NCBI GenBank assembly: GCA_020636355.1
Contig: JACJYB010000005.1
Span: forward strand, 124,001 to 188,000
Reading direction: 5' to 3'
Length of the DNA stretch: 64,000 nucleotides
Source: Lewinellaceae bacterium
GTDB lineage: Bacteria > Bacteroidota > Bacteroidia > Chitinophagales > Saprospiraceae
The notes under the pieces are model-generated. The model saw only the letters and a list, made by a program, of their open reading frames with translations, did not search any database and was not told where the DNA came from. Below, piece after piece: positions 8,145 through 18,067 of the stretch. A program made the translations under genes and the position numbers. Positions within the stretch are counted from its first letter, which is position 1. Each line of letters opens with the position of its first letter.

Positions 8145-9008
8145 TCAGTGCTTTTTCTTCGTATAAAACGGGAATGTAATCCCCAGCCACGGGATCAGGA
8201 TAAACCGGTCAATATCCGGGCTGATGGGTAAAATCCCTCCGTAATCCAACCCAATGCGGCGGATCAGACTCCTGCCTCCCAAAGACATCAGGACGAGCGA
8301 CTCATCGCCGGTGGAGAGGTAATAATTTTCGGAGAGGAGGAAGCTGCGCGGTCCCGTCTGGATCATACCGCTCAGGCTGATCGCCGGCCGGTCAGCCCAG
8401 GAACCATCGGCAAATCCGTAGCCCAGGCCCAGCGTCAGGTTCTTCGACCGACTGCCTACCGTACCGGTACCATAAACGATCCCAAAGCCGGAGTTTGACT
8501 CGCCGAGTATCGTACCAATGAAACCACCGGCCCCACCTGAAATTTATCGCGGACAACCGGTACCGACACCTTGGGCGTCATCCATACCGGCGTCGCATCC
8601 GCACCAAAAGGAAAAGAGGCACCACCCACCCCAAGCGAGACGTTATTGGTTATTCCAAAACTGACCTGATTGTAGAGCACCCACACGTTTTGGTAATAAG
8701 CCTCTCCCGGGTGCAGCCCATACCCGTTGGGACTGAAAAAGTATCGCGCGGACTGGGTATTGTAGAAAGGCATCGAGCCAGGGTTTTGACAATGGGCTCC
8801 AGAATGGCCAACTGGTCATTGCGGACTACAATGCGCCCTAACTGATCCGTCTGCATCACGATACCAAGGGAATCACGTGATAGCAGCTTCCCGTAAACAC
8901 ATTACCATCCCGCATTTCGAGTCGATAACGGGTGGTGTCCACCGTCTGCCCGTGTAGAATACATGAGAATCCCATCAGTAATAGTGCGATTCCAACGATC
9001 TGTTTCAT
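8145..9008 (-). pseudogene. frameshifted secreted barrel-type protein
   Basis: One ancestral gene can be followed from an ATG at 9008 with a signal peptide (MKQIVGIALLLMGFSCILHGQ), through TTRYRLEMRDGNVFTG, then in a second frame LSRDSLGIVMQTDQLGRIVV, in a third MPFYNTQSARYFFSPNGYG and NQVSFGITNNVSLGVGG, and after another shift FGIVYGTG...LTLGLGYGFADGSW and RRIGLDYGGILPISP to a stop at 8145. At least three single-base shifts break it. The plan, a signal followed by a short beta module and a barrel-like C-terminus, resembles the intact gene at 2005-3204. Neighbouring large genes are intact, so decay is more likely than poor sequence, though assembly error is not excluded. Confidence 0.7.
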
Positions 9009-9085
9009 CCCAATGATTTACTTGAAAAATAAGGTAAATCACTCTGACCGGTTTAATTATTCGACAAGTACCCTCCTAAAAATGC

Positions 9086-9117
9086 AGAAACCCGGTCAAT
9101 AATTCGACCGGGTTTCT
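9086..9117 (-). terminator. hairpin terminator downstream of the FAS1 gene
   Basis: Perfect 12-bp stem AGAAACCCGGTC/GACCGGGTTTCT with an 8-base loop. On the minus strand it is followed by GCATTTTTAGG. It lies 33 bases beyond the stop at 9150. Confidence 0.75.
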
Positions 9118-9149
9118 ATTACAGATTCGTAAATGATGTGCTATAGGAT

Positions 9150-12100
9150 TTAATGGGTTACCAGCAAACGTTGCTGATAGGTTGTTTCTCCTTGCCAGAT
9201 TCGTAACAGGTATGATCCTGCCGGCAATTTGGTGACCGGTAACTGCTGTGCTCCTGTTTGGCCAGACCAGGCCCCTACCTGTTGTCCCAGCTGGTTGTAA
9301 AGTCTCAATTCGGCACCATTTCTCCAATCCGCAGGCCAGGTAATAGTCACCTGGTCGTGAACCGGGTTCGGAAAAATACGGATGCCCCGCTGCCCGGCAT
9401 CGATGGCGTGAACGGCAACCGTTCCTTCCGGGAGTAAAACCTGGTCGATCACGTGAACGACACCGTTATCGGTAAGGATATTGGCAAAGGTGATGCTGGC
9501 CTGGTTGACTTTTAATCCCTGTGTGTTGACTGTGAAGTTAACATCCTGACCTTCCAGCGTCATTTCAGAAGTGCCGTCCATCAGGCTCCCGGTGCGGAAT
9601 TCTCCACCAAGAATGTGGTATAACAACACATCCCGCAACAAACCCTGAGGATCCGCCGCCAGGCTGTCCATGACCGCTGTCGGCAAGGCAGCAAAGGCTT
9701 CGTCCGTCGGAGCAAAAAGCGTATAAGGACCTACCCCATCCAACTGTGCATCCAAACCAGACAGTTGAAGCAAAGAATCCAGCGTCTTGTGCACAGGACT
9801 GGCCTTCACCGCATCGAGGATTGTGAAGGTATCCTCAACCATGACCGGTAGCAAAACCGCATCGATAACCTGTACGACCCCATTCGTCGCAACCACATCC
9901 GACACAGTGATCAGCACGCCATCGACCAGGAAAGAGTCCATGGTGTTGGTCACCTGTAATGAATCGCCCAATAACGTACGCACTTTCTGGTCCGGGCCAA
10001 AATCAGCACGCAGGTAATCACCGTTCACGATGTGATGGAGCAATACATCCGCAAGTGCACCGGTCGGGTCCGATAAAAGCGCCAGCAAGGTTGCCGAGGG
10101 TACTTTTGCCAGGGCAGCATCCGTCGGGGCGAACACGGTATAAGGCCCATCCCCTTCCAGAATGGCGGACAAACCGGAATCATCCAGCGCCGCCTCAAGG
10201 CCCTGATGGTCCGGACTCTTGCGGATCAAATCCATTATGGTGGTGGTATCCTCAGGAATTCTGAGCACGACATCGATGAGATGGACAATACCATTGCCGG
10301 CAGTGAGGTCCGTCATAATGATCTTGGCGTCATTAACCCAAATGTTCGAATCCACCCGGGTGATGGACAAGGCATCCCCCTCCAGACTGGTGAGCAGGTC
10401 GCCATCCATTAATGAAGATGCAGGATGCAACCCTGCCGTGGCGTGGTACCTCAACAGTTGACTTAACACCTCTGGCTGCTGCATCAACGAATCCAGGGCA
10501 CCAGACGAAAGCGCCGCAAAGGCGGCATCCGTGGGTGCAAACACCGTCAGTTTCGAAGCCCCTGCCAGCGAGGCTGCTAATCCCGTCGAGTCAATCAACT
10601 GATTGAGGACCAGCAGTTCCGGGCGTGCGCGAATCAAGCCCAGGATCGTTGTCGTATCTGCTACCGGAGCCATCAGCACCCCGTCCAGGTAATGCAACAA
10701 GCCATTGTCGGTCTGGATGTTGGCCATGGTGATCAGGGATTGATTGATGTAAATGCCCGTATCTGTACGGGTAACATATAGTGTATCCCCGCTCAGGGCA
10801 ACCAGCTTCTGGCCATCCTTGAGGGTGTTGGTATTCCAGGCACCGTCGACAACATGATAGGCCAGAAAATCATATAACTTCTGCTCCGGGTCCGCATTCA
10901 GGCTGTCCAGAAAGCCGGTCGGCAGGTGAGCAAAGGCCGAGTCATTGGGTGCAAACAATGTGAAAGGCCCCTCCCCGTCCAGGATGGTATTTAATCCGGC
11001 AAGGTTGATCTCTTCCAGCAAGGTTTGATGCATCGGGCTGTTCTCCAGCATATCGACCAGGGTGACCCGCGTATCGGCCTTGGGTGGAAACAGCACGGCA
11101 TCCAACACGTGGACAACCCCATTCGTTGCGACCAGATCGGTTACCGTCAGGGCAACATCATTAATCAGCACCATATTCCCGGAAATCTGGATCTGGAGCA
11201 ATCCGCCCTGTCTTGTCGACAAGAATCCATTCACAAAATCGGTGGTGCCATAAGTGCCGGCCACGATGTGGTAGAGTAATACATTGGCCAAATCACCGGT
11301 TGGATCCGCATTCAATGAGTCCAGTACTCCGGGTAGCAAGGCCGCAAAGGCGGCATCCGTCGGGGCAAATACCGTATACGGCCCGCCGTTTTCCAGATCA
11401 TTGTCCAAACCAGCCAATTGCAGTTCCTGGGTCAAGGTATTCAGTTCCGTACGGCCGGCAATCAGGTCCCACACGGTCGTGGTATCCTGTTCTACCACCT
11501 CTGGAATCAGCACTGCATCGATGCCATGTATCACGCCATTGGAAGCCATCGAGTCCATAGCAATGATCAGGGCACCATCGATGTGAATACCACTGCTATC
11601 CACCTGGACCTGCAGGGCATCACCCGCCAGCGTAGTTAGCGTCTGGCCATCAAGCAAACTGGCGGAGGGAAGTTGTCCGCTGACCACATTATGACGAAGC
11701 AAGTCTTTTAAAGCGCCATTGGGGTCGGCAAACAAGGAATCCAGCATGGTGGACGATAATGCGGAAAAGGCAGCATCCGTTGGAGCAAATAAGGTGTATG
11801 GACCCGGCATGGCCAGTTCTGCGTCCAAACCAGAAGCGGTTAATGCCGAATCCAGCAGACTGTATTGGGCATTCCTGCCGACCACATCCACGATGGTAAC
11901 CGGCTCCACCATGGTATCCACCGCCGGCAGCTCTAAAACGGCTTCCAGGAGATGGATGACGCCATTATTCGCGGTCAGGTCCGTCATCATAATGCGGGAT
12001 CCGTTGATGGTGATACCAAGACTGTCCACAGCCACTTCCAGAGTAGCTCCCTGCCAGGAAATCAATTGTAGACCATCAGTCAGCTCGGCAGCCGGCAAAG

Positions 12101-12788
12101 AATCGCTTACCAGGTGCAGATCCAGTAAACTCTGGAGGTAACCGGCTGAGTCGGTAATGAAGCTCCAAACTTGCGGGCTCAACGACGCAAATGCTGCATC
12201 GGTTGGAGCAAAGCAGGTAATGGGACCCATTCCGTCCAGAGACATATCAAGACCGGCCAGGGTGATCAATGAATCCAGCACCGTCGTCTGCGCATTGCCG
12301 GCAATCACATCACGGACTGTAGTCGTATCCGCAGGAAGCTGGAGTACCGCGTTGATCACATGCACGATCCCGTTACTTCCCCGCAAATCCTTGATGATGA
12401 TCCTGGCCTGGTTGATGTACATACCCGTAGAGTCCATTTTTATGGATAGCTCCTGACCGGCCAGCGAGAGCACCATGGATTTGGTTGCCAGCTGCATGGC
12501 AGACAAACTGTCATCAACCAGGTGATTCCGCAGGAGTGGCCCCAGCTTCATGGTATCCAGGAGCCAGGCATCCAACACCCCTGCAGGTAAGTTCGCGAAT
12601 GCGCTGTCCGTTGGTGCGAAAACCGTTAACGGTACCGTATCGTTCAGCCGCCCATCCAGTTGCGCCGCTAATAATGCGGTCTCCAGGGTGTCGAGATCCG
12701 GATCATTGGCGATGAGGTCCCACACGGTCTGGGACCTGACCGATCCAAGCGTTAAAAAAAAGAAAATCGGGATAAATAATGTTCTCAT
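9150..12788 (-). CDS. secreted protein with eight FAS1 (fasciclin) domains and T9SS sorting domain
   Basis: 1212 residues with signal MRTLFIPIFFFLTLGSVRSQ. Eight tandem FAS1 domains of about 135 residues fill positions 21-1117, each with the H1-type motif (for example TVFAPTDAAFAALL) and a late NGVVHVIDAVLLP-type motif. The last 90 residues are a type A T9SS sorting domain (IRIFPNPVHDQVTI, LYNQLGQQVG, KLPAGSYLLRI). FAS1 domains mediate adhesion in many secreted proteins, so this is probably a cell-surface adhesin or matrix protein exported through the outer membrane. Domain spacing is regular, and repeats are diverged at DNA level, so this is an old expansion. Single-gene unit with its own terminator. 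Confidence 0.93.
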   Translation of the reverse strand: MRTLFIPIFFFLTLGSVRSQTVWDLIANDPDLDTLETALLAAQLDGRLNDTVPLTVFAPTDSAFANLPAGVLDAWLLDTMKLGPLLRNHLVDDSLSAMQLATKSMVLSLAGQELSIKMDSTGMYINQARIIIKDLRGSNGIVHVINAVLQLPADTTTVRDVIAGNAQTTVLDSLITLAGLDMSLDGMGPITCFAPTDAAFASLSPQVWSFITDSAGYLQSLLDLHLVSDSLPAAELTDGLQLISWQGATLEVAVDSLGITINGSRIMMTDLTANNGVIHLLEAVLELPAVDTMVEPVTIVDVVGRNAQYSLLDSALTASGLDAELAMPGPYTLFAPTDAAFSALSSTMLDSLFADPNGALKDLLRHNVVSGQLPSASLLDGQTLTTLAGDALQVQVDSSGIHIDGALIIAMDSMASNGVIHGIDAVLIPEVVEQDTTTVWDLIAGRTELNTLTQELQLAGLDNDLENGGPYTVFAPTDAAFAALLPGVLDSLNADPTGDLANVLLYHIVAGTYGTTDFVNGFLSTRQGGLLQIQISGNMVLINDVALTVTDLVATNGVVHVLDAVLFPPKADTRVTLVDMLENSPMHQTLLEEINLAGLNTILDGEGPFTLFAPNDSAFAHLPTGFLDSLNADPEQKLYDFLAYHVVDGAWNTNTLKDGQKLVALSGDTLYVTRTDTGIYINQSLITMANIQTDNGLLHYLDGVLMAPVADTTTILGLIRARPELLVLNQLIDSTGLAASLAGASKLTVFAPTDAAFAALSSGALDSLMQQPEVLSQLLRYHATAGLHPASSLMDGDLLTSLEGDALSITRVDSNIWVNDAKIIMTDLTAGNGIVHLIDVVLRIPEDTTTIMDLIRKSPDHQGLEAALDDSGLSAILEGDGPYTVFAPTDAALAKVPSATLLALLSDPTGALADVLLHHIVNGDYLRADFGPDQKVRTLLGDSLQVTNTMDSFLVDGVLITVSDVVATNGVVQVIDAVLLPVMVEDTFTILDAVKASPVHKTLDSLLQLSGLDAQLDGVGPYTLFAPTDEAFAALPTAVMDSLAADPQGLLRDVLLYHILGGEFRTGSLMDGTSEMTLEGQDVNFTVNTQGLKVNQASITFANILTDNGVVHVIDQVLLPEGTVAVHAIDAGQRGIRIFPNPVHDQVTITWPADWRNGAELRLYNQLGQQVGAWSGQTGAQQLPVTKLPAGSYLLRIWQGETTYQQRLLVTH

Positions 12789-13138
12789 AAGGCAAAGATT
12801 GATTGCTTTGAAGTGTGTTTACAATTGTTATTGGCTATCAGCACGGAATACATACGCAATAATGTACATATGCGCTAAATGCCTGGATCACAGGAGATGT
12901 CTGGGAATGCTTCGATAAAAATTTTGGTACGGAAAATGGTAATGAAGTATTACCTCTGGGTGTCGTCGGAAGTATAACGGGAAATAGACCGGTTAATTGT
13001 GCCTTGTGCAAGCCTAAACTCTTTACCGGGAGAAATTGACAGATTCTCCGAGCGCTGCCTGCCCAAAATAAATTAAGAATGGGCACGCAATGCAGGAAGT
13101 ATAGGTCGCGTTTAAAGTTATTCTTATATATTTAGGTC
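12789..13138. other. divergent intergenic region
   Basis: 350 bases between the divergent FAS1 and serine-hydrolase genes. It must hold both promoters, but I find no convincing Bacteroidota -7/-33 pair, no hairpin and no credible small gene. Confidence 0.5.
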
Positions 13139-14368
13139 ATGGCGGGATTAAAGAAGGGTGTTAAACGATTGATTTTTGCTGGGGTTCTCGGTATCTCAGT
13201 TTTCCTCGCCAGCAGCTCCAGAACTTCCACCGTTGATGCACCGCCGCCGGCAGCGTCTGTACCCAGCATAGAATCTTTACATCTACCTATCGCAGATTTT
13301 AAACAAGAAGTAGTATCCTGGCTTGATTCCGTTTATGCCTCCGAGAAATTACCAGGCATGGCGGTAGCGGTTGTTTACCGGGACTCCATACTTTATGCAG
13401 GTACCTGGGGATATACATCCGTAAAAACGGAACAGCCCCTAAGCACCGACTCGCCGTTCCGACTGGGATCATTGTCCAAAGGCGTGACAGCCGTCCTCAC
13501 TTCCCGACTGGTGGCCGCCGGATTGCTGGACTGGGATGATTGCGTTTCGGATTACATCCCGCATTTTCAGATCGGAAAATATGGTGACATTACCATCCGC
13601 CAGTTGCTATCCCATACCACCGGTCTGCCCTACCATGCGCACACCTCGCTCATCGAAAGCAGATGGTCGCTGGAAAAATCATTGCCCTACCTCGCCGAGG
13701 TTAAAACCATATCAAAACCAGGTCAGCTCTATAGCTACCAAAATCTGGCATACAGTGCCATCCAGCCTGTTCTGGAAAAGGTGACTGGAAAACCCATGCC
13801 GGAATTGCTGAAAGAGTACGTATTTGACCCAATGGGCATGCAGCGGGCCAGCTGCGATCAGGCTTCCATGCTCGATGACAGCCTCGCCGCCCTGCCACAT
13901 GTGCACACCCGACGTGGCTGGGTACCTAAAAAGATCAGTGAAAAATACTACAATGCCATACCTGCCGGAGGGGTGAATGCCAGCATTAATGACATGGCCT
14001 CTTATGTGAAGAATCTGATGGGCTACGGTAATCTGAATATGGCAGAATTTAAGCCGCTCTTCAAGCCGGAGATTATCACTCCCATTGAACGTCGTTATTT
14101 CCGGGACTGGGACCATCTTGATGAAGCTTATTACGGGATGGGATGGCGCATCGTTGTCAACCAGCAGGACACGGTTTATTATCACGGAGGATTTGTGAAC
14201 AATTTCCGGAGTGAGATCGCCATGCGTCCGTGTGACGGATTAGGAGTCGTTTTCCTTTTTAATGAGTTTACACCATTTGCCAAGTCAGCAGTACCGGAAT
14301 TCTGGCGCTTGTCCAACCGCTACCGGTTTGCCTTGGAACCCTGGCCCATGCCCATTGCAAAATCCTGA
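13139..14368 (+). CDS. serine hydrolase, class C beta-lactamase/PBP4-like family
   Basis: 409 residues. An N-terminal hydrophobic leader (LIFAGVLGISVFLASSS) indicates export. The beta-lactamase fold carries SLSK with the nucleophile Ser near residue 111 and Lys three residues on, YSYQNLAYS supplying the Tyr-x-Asn motif, and YYHGGF in place of the Lys-Thr-Gly box. That combination is typical of the broad serine hydrolase/esterase/D-aminopeptidase group, not of a dedicated resistance enzyme. The substrate cannot be predicted; peptidoglycan peptide or ester cleavage in the periplasm is most likely. The Sua5 gene follows after 36 bases on the same strand. Confidence 0.88.
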   Translation: MAGLKKGVKRLIFAGVLGISVFLASSSRTSTVDAPPPAASVPSIESLHLPIADFKQEVVSWLDSVYASEKLPGMAVAVVYRDSILYAGTWGYTSVKTEQPLSTDSPFRLGSLSKGVTAVLTSRLVAAGLLDWDDCVSDYIPHFQIGKYGDITIRQLLSHTTGLPYHAHTSLIESRWSLEKSLPYLAEVKTISKPGQLYSYQNLAYSAIQPVLEKVTGKPMPELLKEYVFDPMGMQRASCDQASMLDDSLAALPHVHTRRGWVPKKISEKYYNAIPAGGVNASINDMASYVKNLMGYGNLNMAEFKPLFKPEIITPIERRYFRDWDHLDEAYYGMGWRIVVNQQDTVYYHGGFVNNFRSEIAMRPCDGLGVVFLFNEFTPFAKSAVPEFWRLSNRYRFALEPWPMPIAKS

Positions 14369-14404
14369 ATTTGACGACTCTGCGAAAGTGTTACTTTTGC
14401 ACCC

Positions 14405-15376
14405 ATGCAAGGTTTTAATACGCTGATATCTGACGATGTTGATCAGGCTGCCTATTGGCTCAGCAAAGGTGAGTTGGTAGCCATACCCACTGAAACTGTC
14501 TATGGGCTAGCTGCTAATGCCTTGAACAGCCTTGCCGTCCGGAAAATATTCATGACGAAAGGGCGGCCCGAATATGATCCATTGATTGTACATACCGACG
14601 AGATTGGAAAAATACGCCAATGGGTCTCCTCTTTCCCGGAGCCACTTATGGCCCTGGCCAGGGCTTTCTGGCCCGGCCCTTTGACCTTGTTACTCCCTAA
14701 AAATGAGTCCGTACCGGATCTGGTGACGGCCGGATTGCCCCGGGTGGGCATACGTATCCCGGATCATCCTTTAACCCAGGTTTTACTATCCCGTCTCGAG
14801 TTTCCTCTCGCTGCTCCCAGCGCCAATCCTTTTGGATATGTGAGCCCTACCAATGCGCATCATGTTTCCGCTCACTTCAATGGAATGATCCCGATGATCC
14901 TGGATGGAGGCCCTTGCATAAAAGGCATTGAATCAACCATCGTCGGGATGGAAGGAGAAGACCTGATGATCTACCGTTTGGGCGCCTTAGACAGGGCGGA
15001 CATCGAATCCGTCGTAGGCCCAGTACAACTCCAGCCACATTCTACGTCCAAGCCGTTAGCACCCGGAATGCTTACCAAACATTATGCACCGAATAAACAA
15101 GTCATCGTCATCGGTAATTTAGAAGAAGCTATACCACTTATCAAATCTCCCAAAGTGGCCTTAATTACCTTCAGCCAGGCATTGGATCAGGGATACCGTT
15201 CCGTGTGGTTGTCTACCAAAGGAGACCTGCAGGAAGCTGCATCAAAGTTCTATGCTGCCCTTCAGCAATGGGATCATGATCCGGCCATTGCAACCATCGT
15301 TATTGAACGATTTCCCGATGAGCACATAGGCATAGCCCTCAATGACAAGCTCCAACGGGCATCCAGTAAATCCTGA
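14405..15376 (+). CDS. tsaC: L-threonylcarbamoyladenylate synthase (Sua5 type)
   Basis: 323 residues, the long Sua5 form: a YrdC-like catalytic domain (about 1-200; ELVAIPTETVYGLAANA, KGRPEYDPLIVH, LPRVGIRIPDHP, SAPSANPFGYVSPT) joined to a C-terminal Sua5 domain after LAPGMLTKHYAP. It makes threonylcarbamoyl-AMP from threonine, bicarbonate and ATP for the t6A modification at position 37 of ANN-decoding tRNAs, in the cytoplasm. It ends 24 bases before the convergent fucosidase gene. Confidence 0.95.
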   Translation: MQGFNTLISDDVDQAAYWLSKGELVAIPTETVYGLAANALNSLAVRKIFMTKGRPEYDPLIVHTDEIGKIRQWVSSFPEPLMALARAFWPGPLTLLLPKNESVPDLVTAGLPRVGIRIPDHPLTQVLLSRLEFPLAAPSANPFGYVSPTNAHHVSAHFNGMIPMILDGGPCIKGIESTIVGMEGEDLMIYRLGALDRADIESVVGPVQLQPHSTSKPLAPGMLTKHYAPNKQVIVIGNLEEAIPLIKSPKVALITFSQALDQGYRSVWLSTKGDLQEAASKFYAALQQWDHDPAIATIVIERFPDEHIGIALNDKLQRASSKS

Positions 15377-15400
15377 CGACCGTCGAAAGCGGATATTCGG

Positions 15401-17962
15401 TCATTCCTGTGGATGGATGTGGTAAGTCTGTCCCTTACGAACCGGGAATCCTACCAGGTAACCCACATTTGGCTCTACGACTGACAATGAATCCGGAGCA
15501 AGTATGACCGGGTCCCCAACATCAGGAACATGAAAGACCGGATCTTCTGGGAATTCATCCGGATTAGTAACTACCTGGACGCCATCAACCTGGACCGGAA
15601 TCCATGTTCGGACCCGGCAAAATCCATCGCGCTCCGCCATTATCCGGGCATCCGCAAGCATTCCTCCCTGCCAGGTTATATCCACCGTATAGGCACCACG
15701 GGCTTTTAATCCACGAACACTTCCTTCTTTCCAGCTGGAGGGCAGTGCAGGAAGCAATTCTACTGCTCCCGAATGGCTCTGAACCAACATTTCCGCGATC
15801 CCTGCGGTCGCTCCAAAATTTCCGTCAATCTGGAATGGAGGATGTGCATCCAGCAGACTATGATAAACACCTCCTCCCGGTCCGTAACTGTACCGGCCGC
15901 TAACACTCGGCTCAACGGGATTTAATTCATTATTGATCAGGAGCAACGTATGATCACCGTCTTTCTGTCGTGCCCAGCAATTAATCTTCCAGCCCATGGA
16001 CCACCCGGTGGATGGGTCTCCTCGCCTTTCCAGGGTCTTACGAACCGCGGCAAAAAGCTCCGGAGTATGCAGGGGGTCTATCTGATTGCCCGGATAAAAT
16101 CCATACAAATGCGAAATGTGCCGATGGTGGACATCGGTTTCGGGAAATGGCTGGCTCCATTCCAGCAACTCTCCATGATTGCCAATCTGATATGGGAACA
16201 AATGCGCCTGGATCTCCTCCCACTCCTTTGGATGTTCAATATTCAGTATGCTTGCAGCGAGTAGCGTACGGTCCAATAGTTCGCGCGTGATGGCCATGTC
16301 CATGGTCGGCCCCATGCAAACAGCAGTTGCCGTGTCATGCCACAAAAATTTATTTTCGGGGGAAGTACCAAAACGTGTGATCCATCGTCCCTGCCCATCC
16401 CGGATGAGGATATCAACGACGAAAGCCAATGCCCCGGACAGCAAAGGATAAGCCGTATTGCGGAGGAACTCTTCATCCCTGGTAAACAGGTAATGCTCCC
16501 ATAAATGAGAGACCAACCACCCTGCGCCCATATTCCAATTGGCCCACACCGGGTCGCCCTTGCCATAATCTCCGACCGGCCCTGTTTGCCTCCAGATGTC
16601 TGAATTGTGATGCGCAACCCACCCCTCCGCATGGTAATTGGTTCGGGCAGTTTTAGCGCCTGGCGTTTCCATTTCGCGGATCATCCGGATGAAAGGTTCG
16701 GTGAGTTTGGACAAGTTGGTGTTTTCCGCAGGCCAGTAATTCATCTCCGCATTGATGTTGGTGGTGTAATTGGAACTCCAGGGAGGTCGCAATTCCTGGT
16801 TCCAGATGCCTTGCAGATTAGCCGGCTGGCTACCCGGTCGTGATGAACCGATCAAAAGATAGCGTCCAAACTGAAATAGTAAGGTAACTAATTCCGGATC
16901 CGCTGCGCCGGCTTTGTATTCTCTGAGGCGCACATCAATCGGTTTCTCGCTTTGAGCCGTACTTCCCAGATCCAGCACGACCCGGTCCATCAGCCTATGA
17001 TGGTCTTCCAGGTGCCGCTGCCACAATTGATCGTAGGACATGCCGGATACCGACTGAATGGTTTGCCCCGCCCGGTCGGCTGGATTTAGTCCGTCTGATG
17101 ACGGAGATTTAAATGGCCCGTTGAAACTGGTGGCCGCAGTAAATAATAGTACGACCTGGTTCGAGCCGGAAACCACCAGCGCCGTATCCTGAAATGCAGC
17201 ATCACCATGCAGTACTGTCAACCAGCTCTCTGCTTCCATACCTTTGCCTCCCCAGTCGTCAAATCGTACCGGGTCGGGCATATTACCACGATAACTGGGC
17301 TCTGCATGATAGGGCGCTTTACAACGCATAACCAGTGTTCGGTCATTTTCCGGCCTTATCCGGAATGGTGTTTGGCTGGTCATGGAAGCGATAAAACGAA
17401 TACCTTCAGGATCTGTGGTGGTGATGTTGATCAAGGCAACCTGGTCCGGGAAACTAATGGCAAATTGTTGCGTCCAGTGGTAACCTTTGCGATCGAATTG
17501 GATTTCTACCAATCCATCTCTTAAGTTGATGCTTCGCCGATAACCGGTAACCTCTGTGCTATCCAGGAAATCCAGCCACAAGTCACCCAGCGGCGCATAC
17601 GACTCCGTGAACGTCCCTTGCATATTTCGGATCAACTGATCAGCCCGGATCAAATCATCTCGCTGCAGGCTATGTACGATGGTATCTATCCAGCGCGGGG
17701 CATCCGGGTTGTCCCAGGTCCTGGGTTCTCCTGACCAGAAACTGTCTTCATTGAGCGGAATACGCTGTTTGCCGGGATCACCCAAAATCATCATCCCTAT
17801 TCGGCCATTTCCAATGGGCAAGCCTTCTTCCCAATAGTCAGCCGGTCGGTCGAAATAATAAGTCAGATCCGGAACAGGAGAAAAGTCTTTCTGACCGGAC
17901 TCCGAACAGCTGCCAAAAGACAGCAACAGGACTACTAAGTAGGCAATGCGACGCAAATACAT
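15401..17962 (-). CDS. GH95 alpha-L-fucosidase, lipoprotein
   Basis: About 853 residues from the ATG at 17962, preferred over one at 18019 because it begins a lipoprotein signal (MYLRRIAYLVVLLLSFGSC). Family signatures: EGLPIGNGRIGMMILG, LNEDSFWSG, NINAEMNYWPAENTNL with the two catalytic-network Asn residues, HRHISHLYGFYPG and FQIDGNFGATAGIAEML with the conserved Asp. GH95 enzymes remove alpha-1,2-linked fucose (some act on L-galactose) by inversion. As a surface or periplasmic lipoprotein it would trim fucosylated glycans such as xyloglucan or pectin side chains, fitting the carbohydrate genes further right. Confidence 0.94.
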   Translation of the reverse strand: MYLRRIAYLVVLLLSFGSCSESGQKDFSPVPDLTYYFDRPADYWEEGLPIGNGRIGMMILGDPGKQRIPLNEDSFWSGEPRTWDNPDAPRWIDTIVHSLQRDDLIRADQLIRNMQGTFTESYAPLGDLWLDFLDSTEVTGYRRSINLRDGLVEIQFDRKGYHWTQQFAISFPDQVALINITTTDPEGIRFIASMTSQTPFRIRPENDRTLVMRCKAPYHAEPSYRGNMPDPVRFDDWGGKGMEAESWLTVLHGDAAFQDTALVVSGSNQVVLLFTAATSFNGPFKSPSSDGLNPADRAGQTIQSVSGMSYDQLWQRHLEDHHRLMDRVVLDLGSTAQSEKPIDVRLREYKAGAADPELVTLLFQFGRYLLIGSSRPGSQPANLQGIWNQELRPPWSSNYTTNINAEMNYWPAENTNLSKLTEPFIRMIREMETPGAKTARTNYHAEGWVAHHNSDIWRQTGPVGDYGKGDPVWANWNMGAGWLVSHLWEHYLFTRDEEFLRNTAYPLLSGALAFVVDILIRDGQGRWITRFGTSPENKFLWHDTATAVCMGPTMDMAITRELLDRTLLAASILNIEHPKEWEEIQAHLFPYQIGNHGELLEWSQPFPETDVHHRHISHLYGFYPGNQIDPLHTPELFAAVRKTLERRGDPSTGWSMGWKINCWARQKDGDHTLLLINNELNPVEPSVSGRYSYGPGGGVYHSLLDAHPPFQIDGNFGATAGIAEMLVQSHSGAVELLPALPSSWKEGSVRGLKARGAYTVDITWQGGMLADARIMAERDGFCRVRTWIPVQVDGVQVVTNPDEFPEDPVFHVPDVGDPVILAPDSLSVVEPNVGYLVGFPVRKGQTYHIHPQE

Positions 17963-18067
17963 TTTTCCAGGATTTAGGCATAAGATAGCATAATTAGGGT
18001 AAATGCACCGGGATACCAAAACGTACTTATTAAAACAAATGTTTATATTTGAGCAAACGATGGATCC

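Noticed and set aside
9787..12715. Series of plus-strand open frames across the FAS1 gene
   Set aside because: They are antisense shadows of the repetitive GC-rich FAS1 coding sequence and show no independent motif or start context.
12838..13086. Minus-strand frame of 82 codons in the intergenic region
   Set aside because: Translation is compositionally random, with no good start and no motif.
13139..14368. Beta-lactam resistance gene
   Set aside because: The third active-site box is HGG rather than KTG and the family is dominated by esterases and peptidases; nothing points to resistance.
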